Source: Macrotis lagotis
Taxonomy: Eukaryota > Chordata > Mammalia > Peramelemorphia > Peramelidae
Length of the DNA stretch: 64,000 nt
Direction: 5' to 3'
Assembly: GCF_037893015.1 (NCBI RefSeq)
Contig: NC_133658.1
Span: 59,921,818 to 59,985,817, forward strand
The position numbers were made by a program, and so were the translations under genes. Under the pieces are notes generated by a model. The model was not told the origin of the DNA. It saw nothing but the letters and a program-made list of their open reading frames with translations, and did not search any database. Shown here piece after piece: positions 32,466 through 42,049 of this stretch; position 1 is the stretch's first letter, and each line of letters opens with the position of its first letter.

Positions 32466-33300
32466 ACGACTGCCTAATACAGGCTCTGGCAATCTGGAGG
32501 TGATTAATAAATGGTTGTGGATTGAGTCATTCACTAAGGAGTGAGACTTTCCTGGCCAGGAGACTGGTGATTCTGTTTTTAGGAGTTATATGGTCTAGGT
32601 GGAAAAAGCTGCTGACTTTGAGAAATTCAGTACAAAGTATCTCTCATTCTTTGGCTACCACAGTGAACTTGGACATATTTCCTCAAATTCCTCATTCATA
32701 AACTGAGGGAGGGTTGGACTCAATGGTCTTTGAGATGCCTTCGAGTTCCTCCCTTTACTTTCCCTTCTCATACTTGCTCATATGTACACTACAATCTGTC
32801 CCAATAGACTGTAAGTTCTTTGGGGGCAGGGCAGATTGTTGTTCATCTTTGAAAATCCAGTGGTTTACACAAAATAGGTGATAATAATTGTTCGATTTAT
32901 TATTGACTACCATTCCCAGAAATCAGTTAAGCACTTGGAAATCCAAAAGGTGTTTAAATTCTTGCTGTGTGATCGGTCCCTGCCTTCAGGAAGCTAACTA
33001 TACTAAAAAAGATGCCATGATCTAGGCAAATGAATACCATGAAAGGTAGAGTGTGATAAGGATTGAGGAGGAAGAACAAGACCAACTTCATCTTTCATAA
33101 GACCAGTTTGACTCTACTTAGAGGAACATATACAGGAGTCAAAGAATGGACAGAGACTTGGAGATCAATCACTCCAAAGCATTCATTTTACAGATAAGGA
33201 ACCTGAGAAATTCAGAGATGAATTTACTCAACCTAAATCACATATTTATCCATCTCCTGTTGGATCCAGCATTTAGAATTCTAACACAGTCCAGAGCTCT
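32466..33300. mobile_element. Mosaic of L2 tails and MIR fragments
   Basis: L2 3' tail sense at 32466-32515 (GATTAATAAATGGTTG) and 32775-32890 (GACTGTAAGTTCTTTGGGGG). MIR sense at 32560-32765 (GAGGGTTGGACTCAATGGTC). Antisense L2 tail at 32920-33050. MIR antisense at 33130-33300. Confidence 0.55.
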
Positions 33301-33407
33301 TTCCATTATATGCATGATTTAAGGGAAGCTCTAAAATTCAAGTGAATGTGGAAGCAGGGACCAGTAGTTATAATTTCCTCATTAGGTTCAGTTTAAGATT
33401 CAGCAGA

Positions 33408-33612
33408 GGTCCTTAACCACTTTGTCAGTTGAAGGACCTCACTCGGAATTATGTTTTTAAAAGCATAAAACAAAGTACAAAAGATTACAAATGAAACCAA
33501 TTATAATGAAAATAATTATTATCATCAAAATAATAATTATCATCTTATAATATATATATAAATACATATTTTAAACAAATTCTAGGCCCTAGATTAAAAC
33601 TCCTGACTTAAG
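33408..33612 (+). mobile_element. hAT-like non-autonomous element, second copy
   Basis: GTCCTTAACCACTTTGTCAG, ATGTTTTTAAAAGCATAAAA and ACCAATTATAATGAAA mirror the copy at 8706-8880. An AT-rich simple repeat (33519-33560) expanded in the middle. Confidence 0.45.
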
Positions 33613-33619
33613 AGTTTGG

Positions 33620-34070
33620 TAGGATCTGATATAACTTGTTTTTTTATTTATCCTCAGAAATAACTCCAGGCCACACAATGGAGTTGAATTTTAGAGGAAA
33701 TGAACTTTCTGAGGAGCTTGGGAAAGAAAAAAAGACCCAGAAATTCACTCCTAGGGAGTGGGCAAAGGAAGGGGGGGGGATGTTCCATCCTTGCTCCCCA
33801 GGGATGGGAAGGTAAGGGTTAAGTACACGTAAGATTGGATGGCTACAAGTCTTAGGTTATTTTGAGCACCAGCTGGTGAGAGCCTCTTATCCTCCTGAAC
33901 CAAAGCTCTCCCGAGTCTTCCTCCACCCCTCAGGCCCTCCCAAGCTCAGCAGATTGTCCCCTTGAACAAGAATATGGTGATAAAGCTGAGTTGCTTTAGG
34001 ACACGTGACAAGGAAATTAATTCACAGAGAAAATGAAAAAGAACAAAGTACATGCCGGTAGAACTCAGGC
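33620..34070. other. Low-repeat segment with candidate exon
   Basis: This is one of the few stretches without repeats. It holds the candidate exon 33658-33811 and a palindromic CACGTG E-box at about 34002. It may be conserved regulatory or transcribed DNA, which needs a cross-species alignment. Confidence 0.35.
33658..33811 (+). other. Candidate spliced exon (154 nt)
   Basis: A good acceptor (TTTTTTTATTTATCCTCAG) precedes it and a donor AAG|GTAAGG follows. One frame is open through all 154 nt, containing MELNFRGNELSEELGKEKKT. The other two stop early. The sequence is not a known repeat. I do not recognise the peptide, and a chance open frame of ~50 codons is quite possible. Confidence 0.25.
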
Positions 34071-34450
34071 ACAGAAGGTCTGTATTCAAATCTGGACTCT
34101 GCTGTTGCTGAGACTAATGACAACTTACTTCATTTCAATTTCCTTCATCTGGAATGGAAAGAAGATTCTCTCTAAGGTCCCTTCTAGCTCTAGGAGTTAA
34201 CAAAAAGAATGCTAGATTTGGAGTCAGTAGAGACTTGGGTTTGAATGCTGCTTCTAGCATGTTGTTTCATAACTGTGGAGAAAGAACCCTTTTCTTATCT
34301 GTAAAATGGGGATGACTGTGCCTTATAGTGAGAGACGGTGACTTCGTGCTGGTCAGCTTCGGCATCAGGAAGATCTAAATTCAAGTCCTGTCTCTGATAC
34401 ATATTGGTTATGTGACCAAATTACTTACCCTCATTGTCTTGCGTCCCTCC
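34071..34450 (+). mobile_element. Three successive MIR/MAR-type SINE fragments
   Basis: 34075-34205 (TCTAAGGTCCCTTCTAGCTC), 34205-34340 (GATTTGGAGTCAGTAGAGAC) and 34345-34445 (CAGGAAGATCTAAATTCAAG). Confidence 0.6.
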
Positions 34451-34559
34451 AACCATAAATTATATGTTTCGAATCAATTACTGATCTCCTATTTCCCGGG
34501 CACTTTAAGGGGTTCAAGTTATACCAGCCCTGTGAGACAGATGATTAAAAAAAGAATCA

Positions 34560-34735
34560 ATCAACAAACTTTTATCTAATACCTATTATGGGTCACTTTA
34601 CAAATAAGGAAACTGAGATTTAAGTGATTTTCTTGCCCACTGCTACATTGTCAATTAGTGTGAGAGTCAGGATTTGAAGTCTGGTCTCTCCTAACTCTAA
34701 GCCCAGCAGTTTTCCCACTACAACACTCTATCTCT
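34560..34735 (-). mobile_element. MIR SINE
   Basis: ACAAATAAGGAAACTGAGAT, CAGGATTTGAAGTCTGGTC and CTAAGCCCAGCAGTTTTCCC. Confidence 0.65.
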
Positions 34736-34838
34736 CTCGTTACACATGAGCCTTGTTCATAGTAGGGTGGAACTAGACTTTCTTCAATGCACACTCATTC
34801 CCACCACTCCCCAGTTGTTCCATTTTAAGAGTATTCCT

Positions 34839-34850
34839 GCCACCTTGTGG
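34839..34850 (-). promoter_or_regulatory. CTCF-like core motif
   Basis: The minus strand reads CCACAAGGTGGC followed by AG, one base away from the core CCASYAGRKGGC (A where a pyrimidine is usual). It lies in low-repeat DNA. Binding is inference. Confidence 0.35.
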
Positions 34851-35029
34851 ACAAATCCTAGACATAAAGGCAGCCAATCAGTTCCAAAGGCTTTACTCGG
34901 TTTCCAAGAAGGGAGACTAGCCCTACACTTTTCCCTAAGCATCTTCTCTGGAACTTCTCTGGAAGGTGATTTCTTTTGAGAGAGCCATATGCTCCAAACA
35001 TCTTGGCATTTTATCAGGCTTTTCCAGAA

Positions 35030-35150
35030 ACATTTGGAATTTTCTTGGCAGAGATACTGGAGAGGTTTGTCATTTCCTTCTTCTTCTCATTGGACAGATG
35101 AGAAAACTGAGGCAAACAGGGTGTGACTAGGGTCACACAGTGTGTCTTAT
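35030..35150 (-). mobile_element. MAR1-like SINE fragment
   Basis: TTTTCTTGGCAGAGATACTGG, AAACTGAGGCAAACAGGGTG and GGGTCACACAGTG. Both ends are missing. Confidence 0.75.
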
Positions 35151-35164
35151 GCAGCCTAAATAAG

Positions 35165-35575
35165 AACAGATGACACCCTATTTATTGGTTGTCTATTTAG
35201 CCAAATCATTTCCCCTCAGTTTCCTTATCAGTAAAACTAGGGAACTTAAAAAAAAAAATCTCTAAGGGTTACCCTGAGGTTTAATGTTCCATATAGAAGC
35301 AGCATGGGAAGAAAACTGGACCTGTGAGGAACTGGGGTGCCTCTGATAGAAATTGGGATGCCTCTGATATGTATTAGCTATGTTAACTTGGAAAAGATAT
35401 TTAACCTCAGATTCTTCACTGGTAAGATGATGATGGTGGTGATGCAGAAAGTGGTGGTGATGATGGTGGTGGTAGTAATGGAGGTGATGAGGTTCCTTGT
35501 ATTTACACTGCTGTGGTAAGAGGATCAAATGAGACAACCTATATAAAGAACCTTACAAAATTTTAAAAATGCTTT
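35165..35575 (+). mobile_element. MIR/Ther-type SINEs with GRT-rich microsatellite
   Basis: MIR-like pieces (CCCCTCAGTTTCCTTATCAG, ATCAAATGAGACAACCTATA) surround an imperfect GAT/GGT array at 35425-35490. The array makes open frames on both strands that are not genes. Confidence 0.55.
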
Positions 35576-36344
35576 ACTCATATATTCCAAGAAGAATCAG
35601 ACATACTGTCTGAGAGCTTCAGGGGGCCTGCTGAATAGGTTTATGGGCCCATTTCCATTCAAGCTGCACAGCACCCTTCCAAGACACCTTCACTTTCACA
35701 CTTTGTTCTTTGGGGTCTGACAACTCTAAATTCTTTGATTCTATAACATTTTATAATTACAATATTCATTTTGCTGGAGCCAACTCCAACTGACTCTAGA
35801 GAGCTGATCATTACATTTTCAGCATGAGCATTTATACCCTGGAAATCAAGGAATGCAACATATCAGGGTTTGTCTTGGGTAGGATGGACAGAAGTCTCTA
35901 TTTATCTCATCCATTATAACTGGATGCCTGAGGTATATAGGAGGATATATTGAATTATCATCAGAATATTGTACCCAAGACTGGTACCAGCCTCCATTAA
36001 CTGAAATACTGTAATATTCTTACTCTTCAGGGACTAACATCAGGATGGATCATTTGAATCCCTCTCACAGTCTCATATTCCTCTGGATGTTTCTATTTGC
36101 CTCTCAGGTCTTTCACTTTGTGAATTAAAATGCATAGGCCTATTGCTTTGTCATAGTTTTGCATCACTGGTCAGTATCCATCTTTGGAGAAAACTTATTA
36201 GTTTCTGAGGCTGCTGCAATGAACTGGGTCATTTCTATTAAGATGAGTAGAAAGAAAGTAACTGGAATTCCGATAAAACAAAAAGAACCCCCTCCATTTT
36301 CTTTATGTTAGACTGGTGAGAGGTTTAGAACTCATGAGCCTTAG
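35576..36344. other. No gene or clear repeat seen
   Basis: Mixed composition, no recognised repeat, exon or domain. Confidence 0.45.
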
Positions 36345-36620
36345 ACAGGCCATTTAACAACTGTGCAACCTCGGGGAAAATCATTATTCCCCTCTAGTCA
36401 CAGCAGACAGACCACCAACCCTGATAGAGTTGGAGAAGGAAATGAAAAATACTCCAGTATCTTTGCTGTGAAAACCACAAATGGGGTCACAGGGTTAGAT
36501 GCTACTAAAATGACTGAACAACACAGTGGGGCAGTGGCTGCAGTCCAAGGGAGACCTGAGTTCAAATCCAAACTCAGACATGTGCTAGCAATGTGACCTT
36601 GGGCAGACCATTTAACCTGT
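36345..36620 (+). mobile_element. MAR1-like SINE followed by a second SINE
   Basis: 36345-36530 is a diverged sense MAR1-like copy (ACTCCAGTATCTTTGCTGTG, ACAAATGGGGTCACAGGG). 36530-36620 is a second SINE head plus CORE (ACCTGAGTTCAAATCCAAAC, ATGTGACCTTGGGCAG). Confidence 0.72.
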
Positions 36621-36727
36621 TTGCTGTTCCCTGTATACAATATTCCATATTCTGTCTCCCTACAAAGCTCTCTCAACAGAGCTTGAGCCCTATGACTGGA
36701 TGCATTGTTTTCACTACTGCCTGACCT

Positions 36728-36945
36728 ATTGTTGAGTCATTTCAGTTATGTATGATTTTTCATGACCCTATTTGGGATTTCTTGGCAAAGATACTGGGAG
36801 TGGTTCACCATTTCCTTCTCTATCTGATTTTACAGACAAGATTAAGAGACTTGCCCAGGATCACATAATTAGGTGTTCCTAAACTCAGGTCTTTCTGACT
36901 TTAGGTCTAGTATTCTATCCACTTCTTCACCTAGCTGTCACTGCC
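36728..36945 (-). mobile_element. MAR1-like SINE
   Basis: TGAGTCATTTCAGTTATGTATG, CATGACCCTATTTGGGATTT, ACTTGCCCAGGATCACA and TATCCACTTCTTCACCTAGC. Confidence 0.83.
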
Positions 36946-36963
36946 CCATATAGATACCTATTT

Positions 36964-37138
36964 TCTTTTTTTTTTTTTTACTTTTTCTTTTTTAGGTTTT
37001 TGAAAGGCAAATGGGGTTAAGTGGCTTGCCCAAGGCCACACAGCTAGGTAATTATTAAGTGTCTGAGACTGGATTTGAACTCAGGTACTCCTGACTCCAA
37101 GGCTGGTGCTTTATCCACTATGCCACCTAGCCACCCCT
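36964..37138 (-). mobile_element. WSINE1-like CORE-SINE
   Basis: Full-length antisense copy with an exact 12-bp duplication AGATACCTATTT at 36952-36963 and 37139-37150. Confidence 0.94.
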
Positions 37139-37150
37139 AGATACCTATTT

Positions 37151-38170
37151 CCAATTTGACCACTGAGTAGATGGTTGTAGTAAAGAGAGACTTGAGGTAG
37201 GGAGATTAACTAACAGACTAATGTAACAGATCAGGCAAAAGGTGGGAAGGACCTGCACCAGGTAAAGAGTCAGAGGAGAGAAGTATTATGAATGTTATTA
37301 TACTAATGACAGCTAATAAGTTATGGTGGAGTAAAAGAGAGTGAAAAAAATTGTGGAGAGGGAGAGAGTGAGTCCAGTTTTGAACATATGGAATTAGAGA
37401 GGTTTATGGGGCATCCAGTTTGAGACATCCAATAGGCAGATTGGAGATGCAAACCTGGAGGTCAGATATATTAGAGCTGGATAATTAGATCTGAACAAAT
37501 CATCAGCATAGAGATGATAATTGAATCCATAAGAACTGCTGCGATCACTTAATGAAATAAGAAAGAGGGAAAAGAGAATAGGTTCCAGCTCTGGACCCTG
37601 GAGGATACCCACCATTAAAGGGAAGAATATGGATGATGTTACAGCAAAGGAGTCTGAGGAGGAATAGTCAGAGAAGTAGGAGTATCAGGAAAGAGTAGTG
37701 GGGAAAAAACTATTGAGAAGATGGTGATTGACATTGTTAAAGGTAACAGAGAAGTCAAAAAAGATGAAGATAAGTAAAGGCCATTAGATGGCAGTGAAGG
37801 GATCATTGGTATCTTTGGAAAGGGAAGTTTTAATTGAATATTGCTGTTCAAGGCCAGGTTATGAAAAATGAAAGAAGAGGCTTCATCTATTGAAGCTTTC
37901 CTTCTCTAGGAGTTTAGCCACAAAAGATGTAGGGCAATGGCTAGCAGGGATCAAAAGATCAAGTGGATATAAGGGGCAAGGAAAATGGAGAAATCAAGGA
38001 TGACTTTAAGCTTGTGAACCTAAGTGACCTCAACATAAAATAAGGAATATAGGAACCATGGAGGGGTTGTGGAAATAGATAATGAATTATTTAGGATTGT
38101 ATTGAGTTTAAGAAGCCTACAAGATATCCAGTTGGAAATATCTAACCATTATATAGAGAAAGGATAGGAC
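37151..38170 (-). mobile_element. L2 LINE with reverse-transcriptase relic
   Basis: The minus strand at 37394-37615 reads LQGPELEPILFSLFLISLSD, then a short gap, then YHLYADD. These are the QGS.LGP.LFSLY and YADD catalytic motifs of an L2 reverse transcriptase, decayed (QGP for QGS). Upstream ORF2 sequence follows to about 37,980. 38,000-38,170 seems to be part of another, overlapping L2 piece. Confidence 0.8.
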
Positions 38171-38174
38171 TAGG

Positions 38175-38330
38175 TGAAAAATAAATATTTAACATATGAC
38201 ATGCTGACAATTGTGCTAAGAAATGGTAATATATATATATATAAAAGTGAGACAGTCCCTGCCCTCCAACAGCTTATATTCTAATAGAGGGGATAATGCT
38301 CATAGTGGAATGGTAACCAGTGTAATGAAT
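38175..38330 (-). mobile_element. L2 3'-end fragment
   Basis: CAATTGTGCTAAGAAATGG, ACAGTCCCTGCCCTCCAACAG and TTATATTCTAATAGAGGGG are antisense to the L2 3' end. A short TA repeat (38231-38242) lies inside. Confidence 0.65.
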
Positions 38331-38469
38331 TATGTGGGGATTAAGGGAGCTAATCTATAAAAGCAGTTTATTGATGGGTCTCTTTCAGAAATAAATGATG
38401 ATGTGGTATTATTTTGAAAATTAAGGTAAAAAAAGGTCCAAACATGATCAATTTATTAGTTAGGCCAGC

Positions 38470-39035
38470 AGTAACCAAAGTAAAGTGAGCAGAACCAGGA
38501 GAACATTGTACACAGCAACAGTAATATTGTACAATGAAAAACTACTAATGGCTTAATTATTCTTGGCAATCCAATGATCCAACACAATCACAAAGGACAA
38601 ATGATAAAAAAATGCTATATACCTCCAGGGAGAGAACTGAAGCATACTGTTTTTTCCTTCCTTCCTTCCTTCCTTCCTTCCTTCCTTCCTTCCTTCCTTC
38701 CTTCCTTCCTTCCTTCCTTCCTTCCTTCCTTCCTTCCTTCCTTCCTTCCTTCCTCCCTCCCTCCCTTTCTTCCTTCTTTCCTTCTCTTTTATCCTTCCTT
38801 CTTCTTCCCTTCCTTTATTTCTTTTTTTTTTCAAATCTTCTTGCACAAAATGACTAACATGGAAATATTTTACATGATTACATATGCCTAACTTATATTG
38901 GATTGTTTACTATCTCAGAAAGGGGTGAGGGAGGAATAGAATTTGAAAGTTAAAACTTTAAAAAATAGCAAATGTTTTTTAAATGATTTTTATATGTAAT
39001 TGGGGAAAAACACTATTATAAAAAAAGATCAAAAC
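38470..39035 (+). mobile_element. L1 3' UTR with internal (TTCC)n expansion
   Basis: AGTGAGCAGAACCAGGAGAA and AACATTGTACACAGCAACAG, later ATGACTAACATGGAAATATT and TATATTGGATTGTTTACT. The normally short pyrimidine tract of this UTR has become a ~110-bp TTCC array. Confidence 0.85.
38653..38836 (+). repeat. (TTCC)n microsatellite
   Basis: It has about 25 near-perfect TTCC units, then CTCC units and an irregular pyrimidine tail. It creates long Ser/Phe/Leu/Pro and Glu/Gly/Arg/Lys frames that are not genes. Confidence 0.95.
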
Positions 39036-39044
39036 TTGAACTAT

Positions 39045-39500
39045 GGATTTATATAACCATACATATAAAGATCTGGGAGAAGTCCAAATAGAGCTATTAT
39101 TTAAATCCTTGAGAGAAAATGAGATTACCAATGGAAAATATTCTGGGAGAAAAGAGGAACTGAGACAGAGCCTTGGGGAATGCCTATCATTGAAGAGGTG
39201 GGATATGATGGTGCAGCAGAGGAGAATAAGGAGTAGTTAGCTAGGTAAGTAGGAACAGAACTGAGAGAGCAAAGTCACAAAAACCAAAGAAAGAGGAAGC
39301 ATGTAAGAAGGCTGGGGAAGGCCAGCAGAATCAAATGCTGCACAGAGGCAGGGAAGGATGAGAACTGGGAAAAAAGGCCATTGGATATGGCACCAAAGGG
39401 ATGACTTGGAGAGAGTTCTATTTGGGCAGTAGTGAAGAGGTCAGATTGCAAGAAGTTGAGAAGTGAGAAAAGGCGAAGTTGACTCCAGAAATATTTTAAA
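39045..39500 (-). mobile_element. L2 LINE ORF2 fragment
   Basis: ACTGAGACAGAGCCTTGGGG, AATCAAATGCTGCACAGAGG, AGGATGAGAACTGGG and GATTGCAAGAAGTTGAGAAG are antisense L2 ORF2 landmarks. Confidence 0.7.
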
Positions 39501-39830
39501 AAAATTTTTTTTCTAGGAGTTTGAAGGAAGACAACACCTATTCAAACTAGGGTAACACAACTGCAAGTTCAGGTTCAGCAAGTAGCAAGTGCAGCAATGT
39601 TCAGGGCTTTCCTGGAGGGGTCAGGGGGCAATATTTTGCTGAAGGTCATCTAATTAGTTTTGCACTTCTGATATCACAGGCAGTAGGCACAGGGATTGGC
39701 AGAAGAGCTTGCAGTATAGAGGTATGAAGAGCTCCAGAAAAGGAAGGGGTAGCTTGCCTAGGGCAAAAACAGCCTGTTTTTCCCCACCAAAAGCTAATAC
39801 CAGATATCATTGGTTTTGCCAGACTTCCAT
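39501..39830. other. No gene or clear repeat seen
   Basis: No recognised repeat or splice pair. It separates an L2 fragment from an L1 3' end. Confidence 0.4.
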
Positions 39831-39845
39831 AAGAATATCTCCCAT

Positions 39846-40610
39846 TGAAAATTGGGACACTATTGCATTGTTGGTGGAGCTGTGAATTGATCCAACCATT
39901 CTGGAGAGCAATTTGGAACTAGGTTCAAAGAGTAATAAAACTGAGCATACTCTTTGATCCAGCAATACCATTACCAGATCTGTATCCCAAAGAGATCATA
40001 AAAAAGGGGAAAAGGATCTACACACACAAAAATATTTTTATGGCAGTCCTTTTTAAGGTAGTAAAATATTGGAAATTGAGTTGATGCGCATCAATTGGGG
40101 AATGATTGAACAAGTTGTGGTATATAAATGGAATGGAATACTATTATGCAAGAAGAAATGTTGAACAGGTAGATTTCAGAAAAACCTAGAAAGATTTATA
40201 TGAACTGGATGCAAAGTGAAATGAGCAAAACCATGAAAATATTGTAACACTGTGTGACCCAGTTCTTCTCAGCTATGATCTAAGACAAGTATAAAAAATT
40301 CTTGAAATAAAATGCTATCCATATCTAGATAAAGAACTGATGGATTCCAAATGCAGATGGAAGTATTGTTTTTCAATTACTTTGTTCTTTCTTATGATTA
40401 TTTCTTTCCTTTTGATTTGTTTCTTTTTCCACAAGAGAGATTAATATTGAAGTATGCATGATAACACCTATGTAAATTATATCAAACTGCCTACTATTTT
40501 TGAAAGAAAGAGGGAGGGAGAGAAATTTGGAACTCAAAATCTTGTGAAATGAATGCAAAAATTTTCACAATATGTAATTGGGGAAAATAAGATTCTATTT
40601 AAATAATAAA
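39846..40610 (+). mobile_element. L1 3' end (ORF2 tail and 3' UTR)
   Basis: ATTGTTGGTGGAGCTGTGAA, GGAGAGCAATTTGGAACTAG, TTTGATCCAGCAATACCATT and CTTGTGAAATGAATGCAAAA lead to an A-rich tail. A near-match duplication flanks it (AAGAATATCTCCCAT at 39831-39845, AAGAATGCCTCCTAC at 40611-40625). It is 5'-truncated. Confidence 0.88.
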
Positions 40611-40639
40611 AAGAATGCCTCCTACTTTTAGCTAAGAAA

Positions 40640-40860
40640 AAACCATAAGCTTTTATAAGCTCTGATTTTATCTGAATTCAGATTGTTAGAGTTGGAAGGA
40701 TTCTAGAAAGTTCGAACCTTTAGTTCTATAGATAAGGAAACTGAAGGAAAGTAAGAAAGTAAAATAACCTCTCCAAGATGACAGATTTAGTTAGGAGAAC
40801 TCCTGAGATTTGAATTCAGGTTCCTTTAAATTAAAATTTGTTCCTTTTATCAGTATACCT
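40640..40860 (-). mobile_element. MIR SINE
   Basis: GATTGTTAGAGTTGGAAGGA, ATAGATAAGGAAACTGAAGG and AGATTTGAATTCAGGTTCC. Confidence 0.65.
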
Positions 40861-40954
40861 ATATTATATATTTTCTACTTATTTATAAAATGAGGGAGGT
40901 TAGGCTAGAAGGTCTCTATTTATAAAAGTGTTTAACAGAGTCTGGATCATAATT

Positions 40955-41195
40955 TTTGCTGTTATTTAATCATGTCCAACTTTGCATGGTGCAATTTGGG
41001 GTTTCCTTGGCAAAGACACTAGAGAGGTTTGCTATTTCCCTCTCTAAATCATTTTGCAGATGAGGAAACTGAGGCAAATAGGGTTAAGTGACTTGTCCAG
41101 GATTACACAGCCAGGCAGCATCTGATGCCAGATTTGAACTTAGTCTTCCTGACTCCCTTTGGCTCTATCCTCTATGGCATCAGCTGGCTACCCTT
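40955..41195 (-). mobile_element. MAR1-like SINE
   Basis: TTAATCATGTCCAACTTTGC, TTGGGGTTTCCTTGGCAAAG, ATGAGGAAACTGAGGCAAAT and GGATTACACAGCCAGGCAG. Confidence 0.83.
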
Positions 41196-41845
41196 TGACC
41201 ATAATAGATACTATATAAATGCTTAATCCATTCCCTTCTAGTTGTTAACCTGAGAAACTTTATGATATAGTGATCAGAGGACTGGTCCTGGATTATTTTA
41301 ATGTCTCCCAGTCACCCCAGTTTAAGTCCCCAAATCTCTCAGTCTGTCCCAGGAAATTCTCTAAAGCTAGACAAGAAATTGGTAATTTGCATCAGAGAAG
41401 AAGGTTTTTGTTCTGTGGAACCCTCACACTAATAAATGAACATCCAGATCTAAAACAAACAAAAAATTATATTGCAAATAAGATATCCTACATAAACAAT
41501 TTTTCCAGATAATTGACATTTACTTTTTTAAGTATTAACCTTGAAAAAATAATCATTTTTGGATTTGAGTTTTTTTAGATGTATTTTTACACATTTCTGC
41601 ACTGCCTTACACAGTAAATTAAATATGATTTTACTTTTCCCCCCTCATTTATCATTGAGAAAGTATGGTCAGACTGTCTTCCTGAGAGATAGAAAGGGGG
41701 GATACTTAGTTAGAAATAGAGTGACTAATGAATCCTGAAGCATATCTACTAAACACCAAAGGAATTTGCCCATTCCCCCCATACTCCCATCCTTATGTAG
41801 CTTATTCAGTATTGGAATACTTAAAAGTACCCGAGAGGAAGGGGG
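41196..41845. other. No gene or clear repeat seen
   Basis: The 80-codon frame at 41270-41512 lacks any recognised domain or splice context. Confidence 0.45.
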
Positions 41846-41965
41846 AGTCATTAGATGGTACAGTGGATAGGGCACCAATCCTGGAGTCAGGAGGAACTGA
41901 ATTCAAATTTGACCTCAGATACTAAGCTGTATGATTCTGAGCAAGTCACTAAACTCCATTTACCC
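41846..41965 (+). mobile_element. WSINE1/MAR1-type SINE
   Basis: GAGTCATTAGATGGTACAGT (head), CAATCCTGGAGTCAGGAGGA and AGCAAGTCACTAAACTCC. Confidence 0.8.
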
Positions 41966-42049
41966 AAAGAACCTAATCTCTCCCTAAAAACCCTATCACC
42001 TGGGTCTGATCTAGAGTGAATATGTAAAGTAAATCATCTTTCTATACTC

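Noticed and set aside
35262..35537. 91-codon His-rich minus-strand frame
   Set aside because: Histidine run comes from the GAT/GGT microsatellite at 35,425-35,490.
38553..38891. 97-105-codon frames on both strands
   Set aside because: They are produced by the (TTCC)n array, which has no stop codon in any phase. Not proteins.
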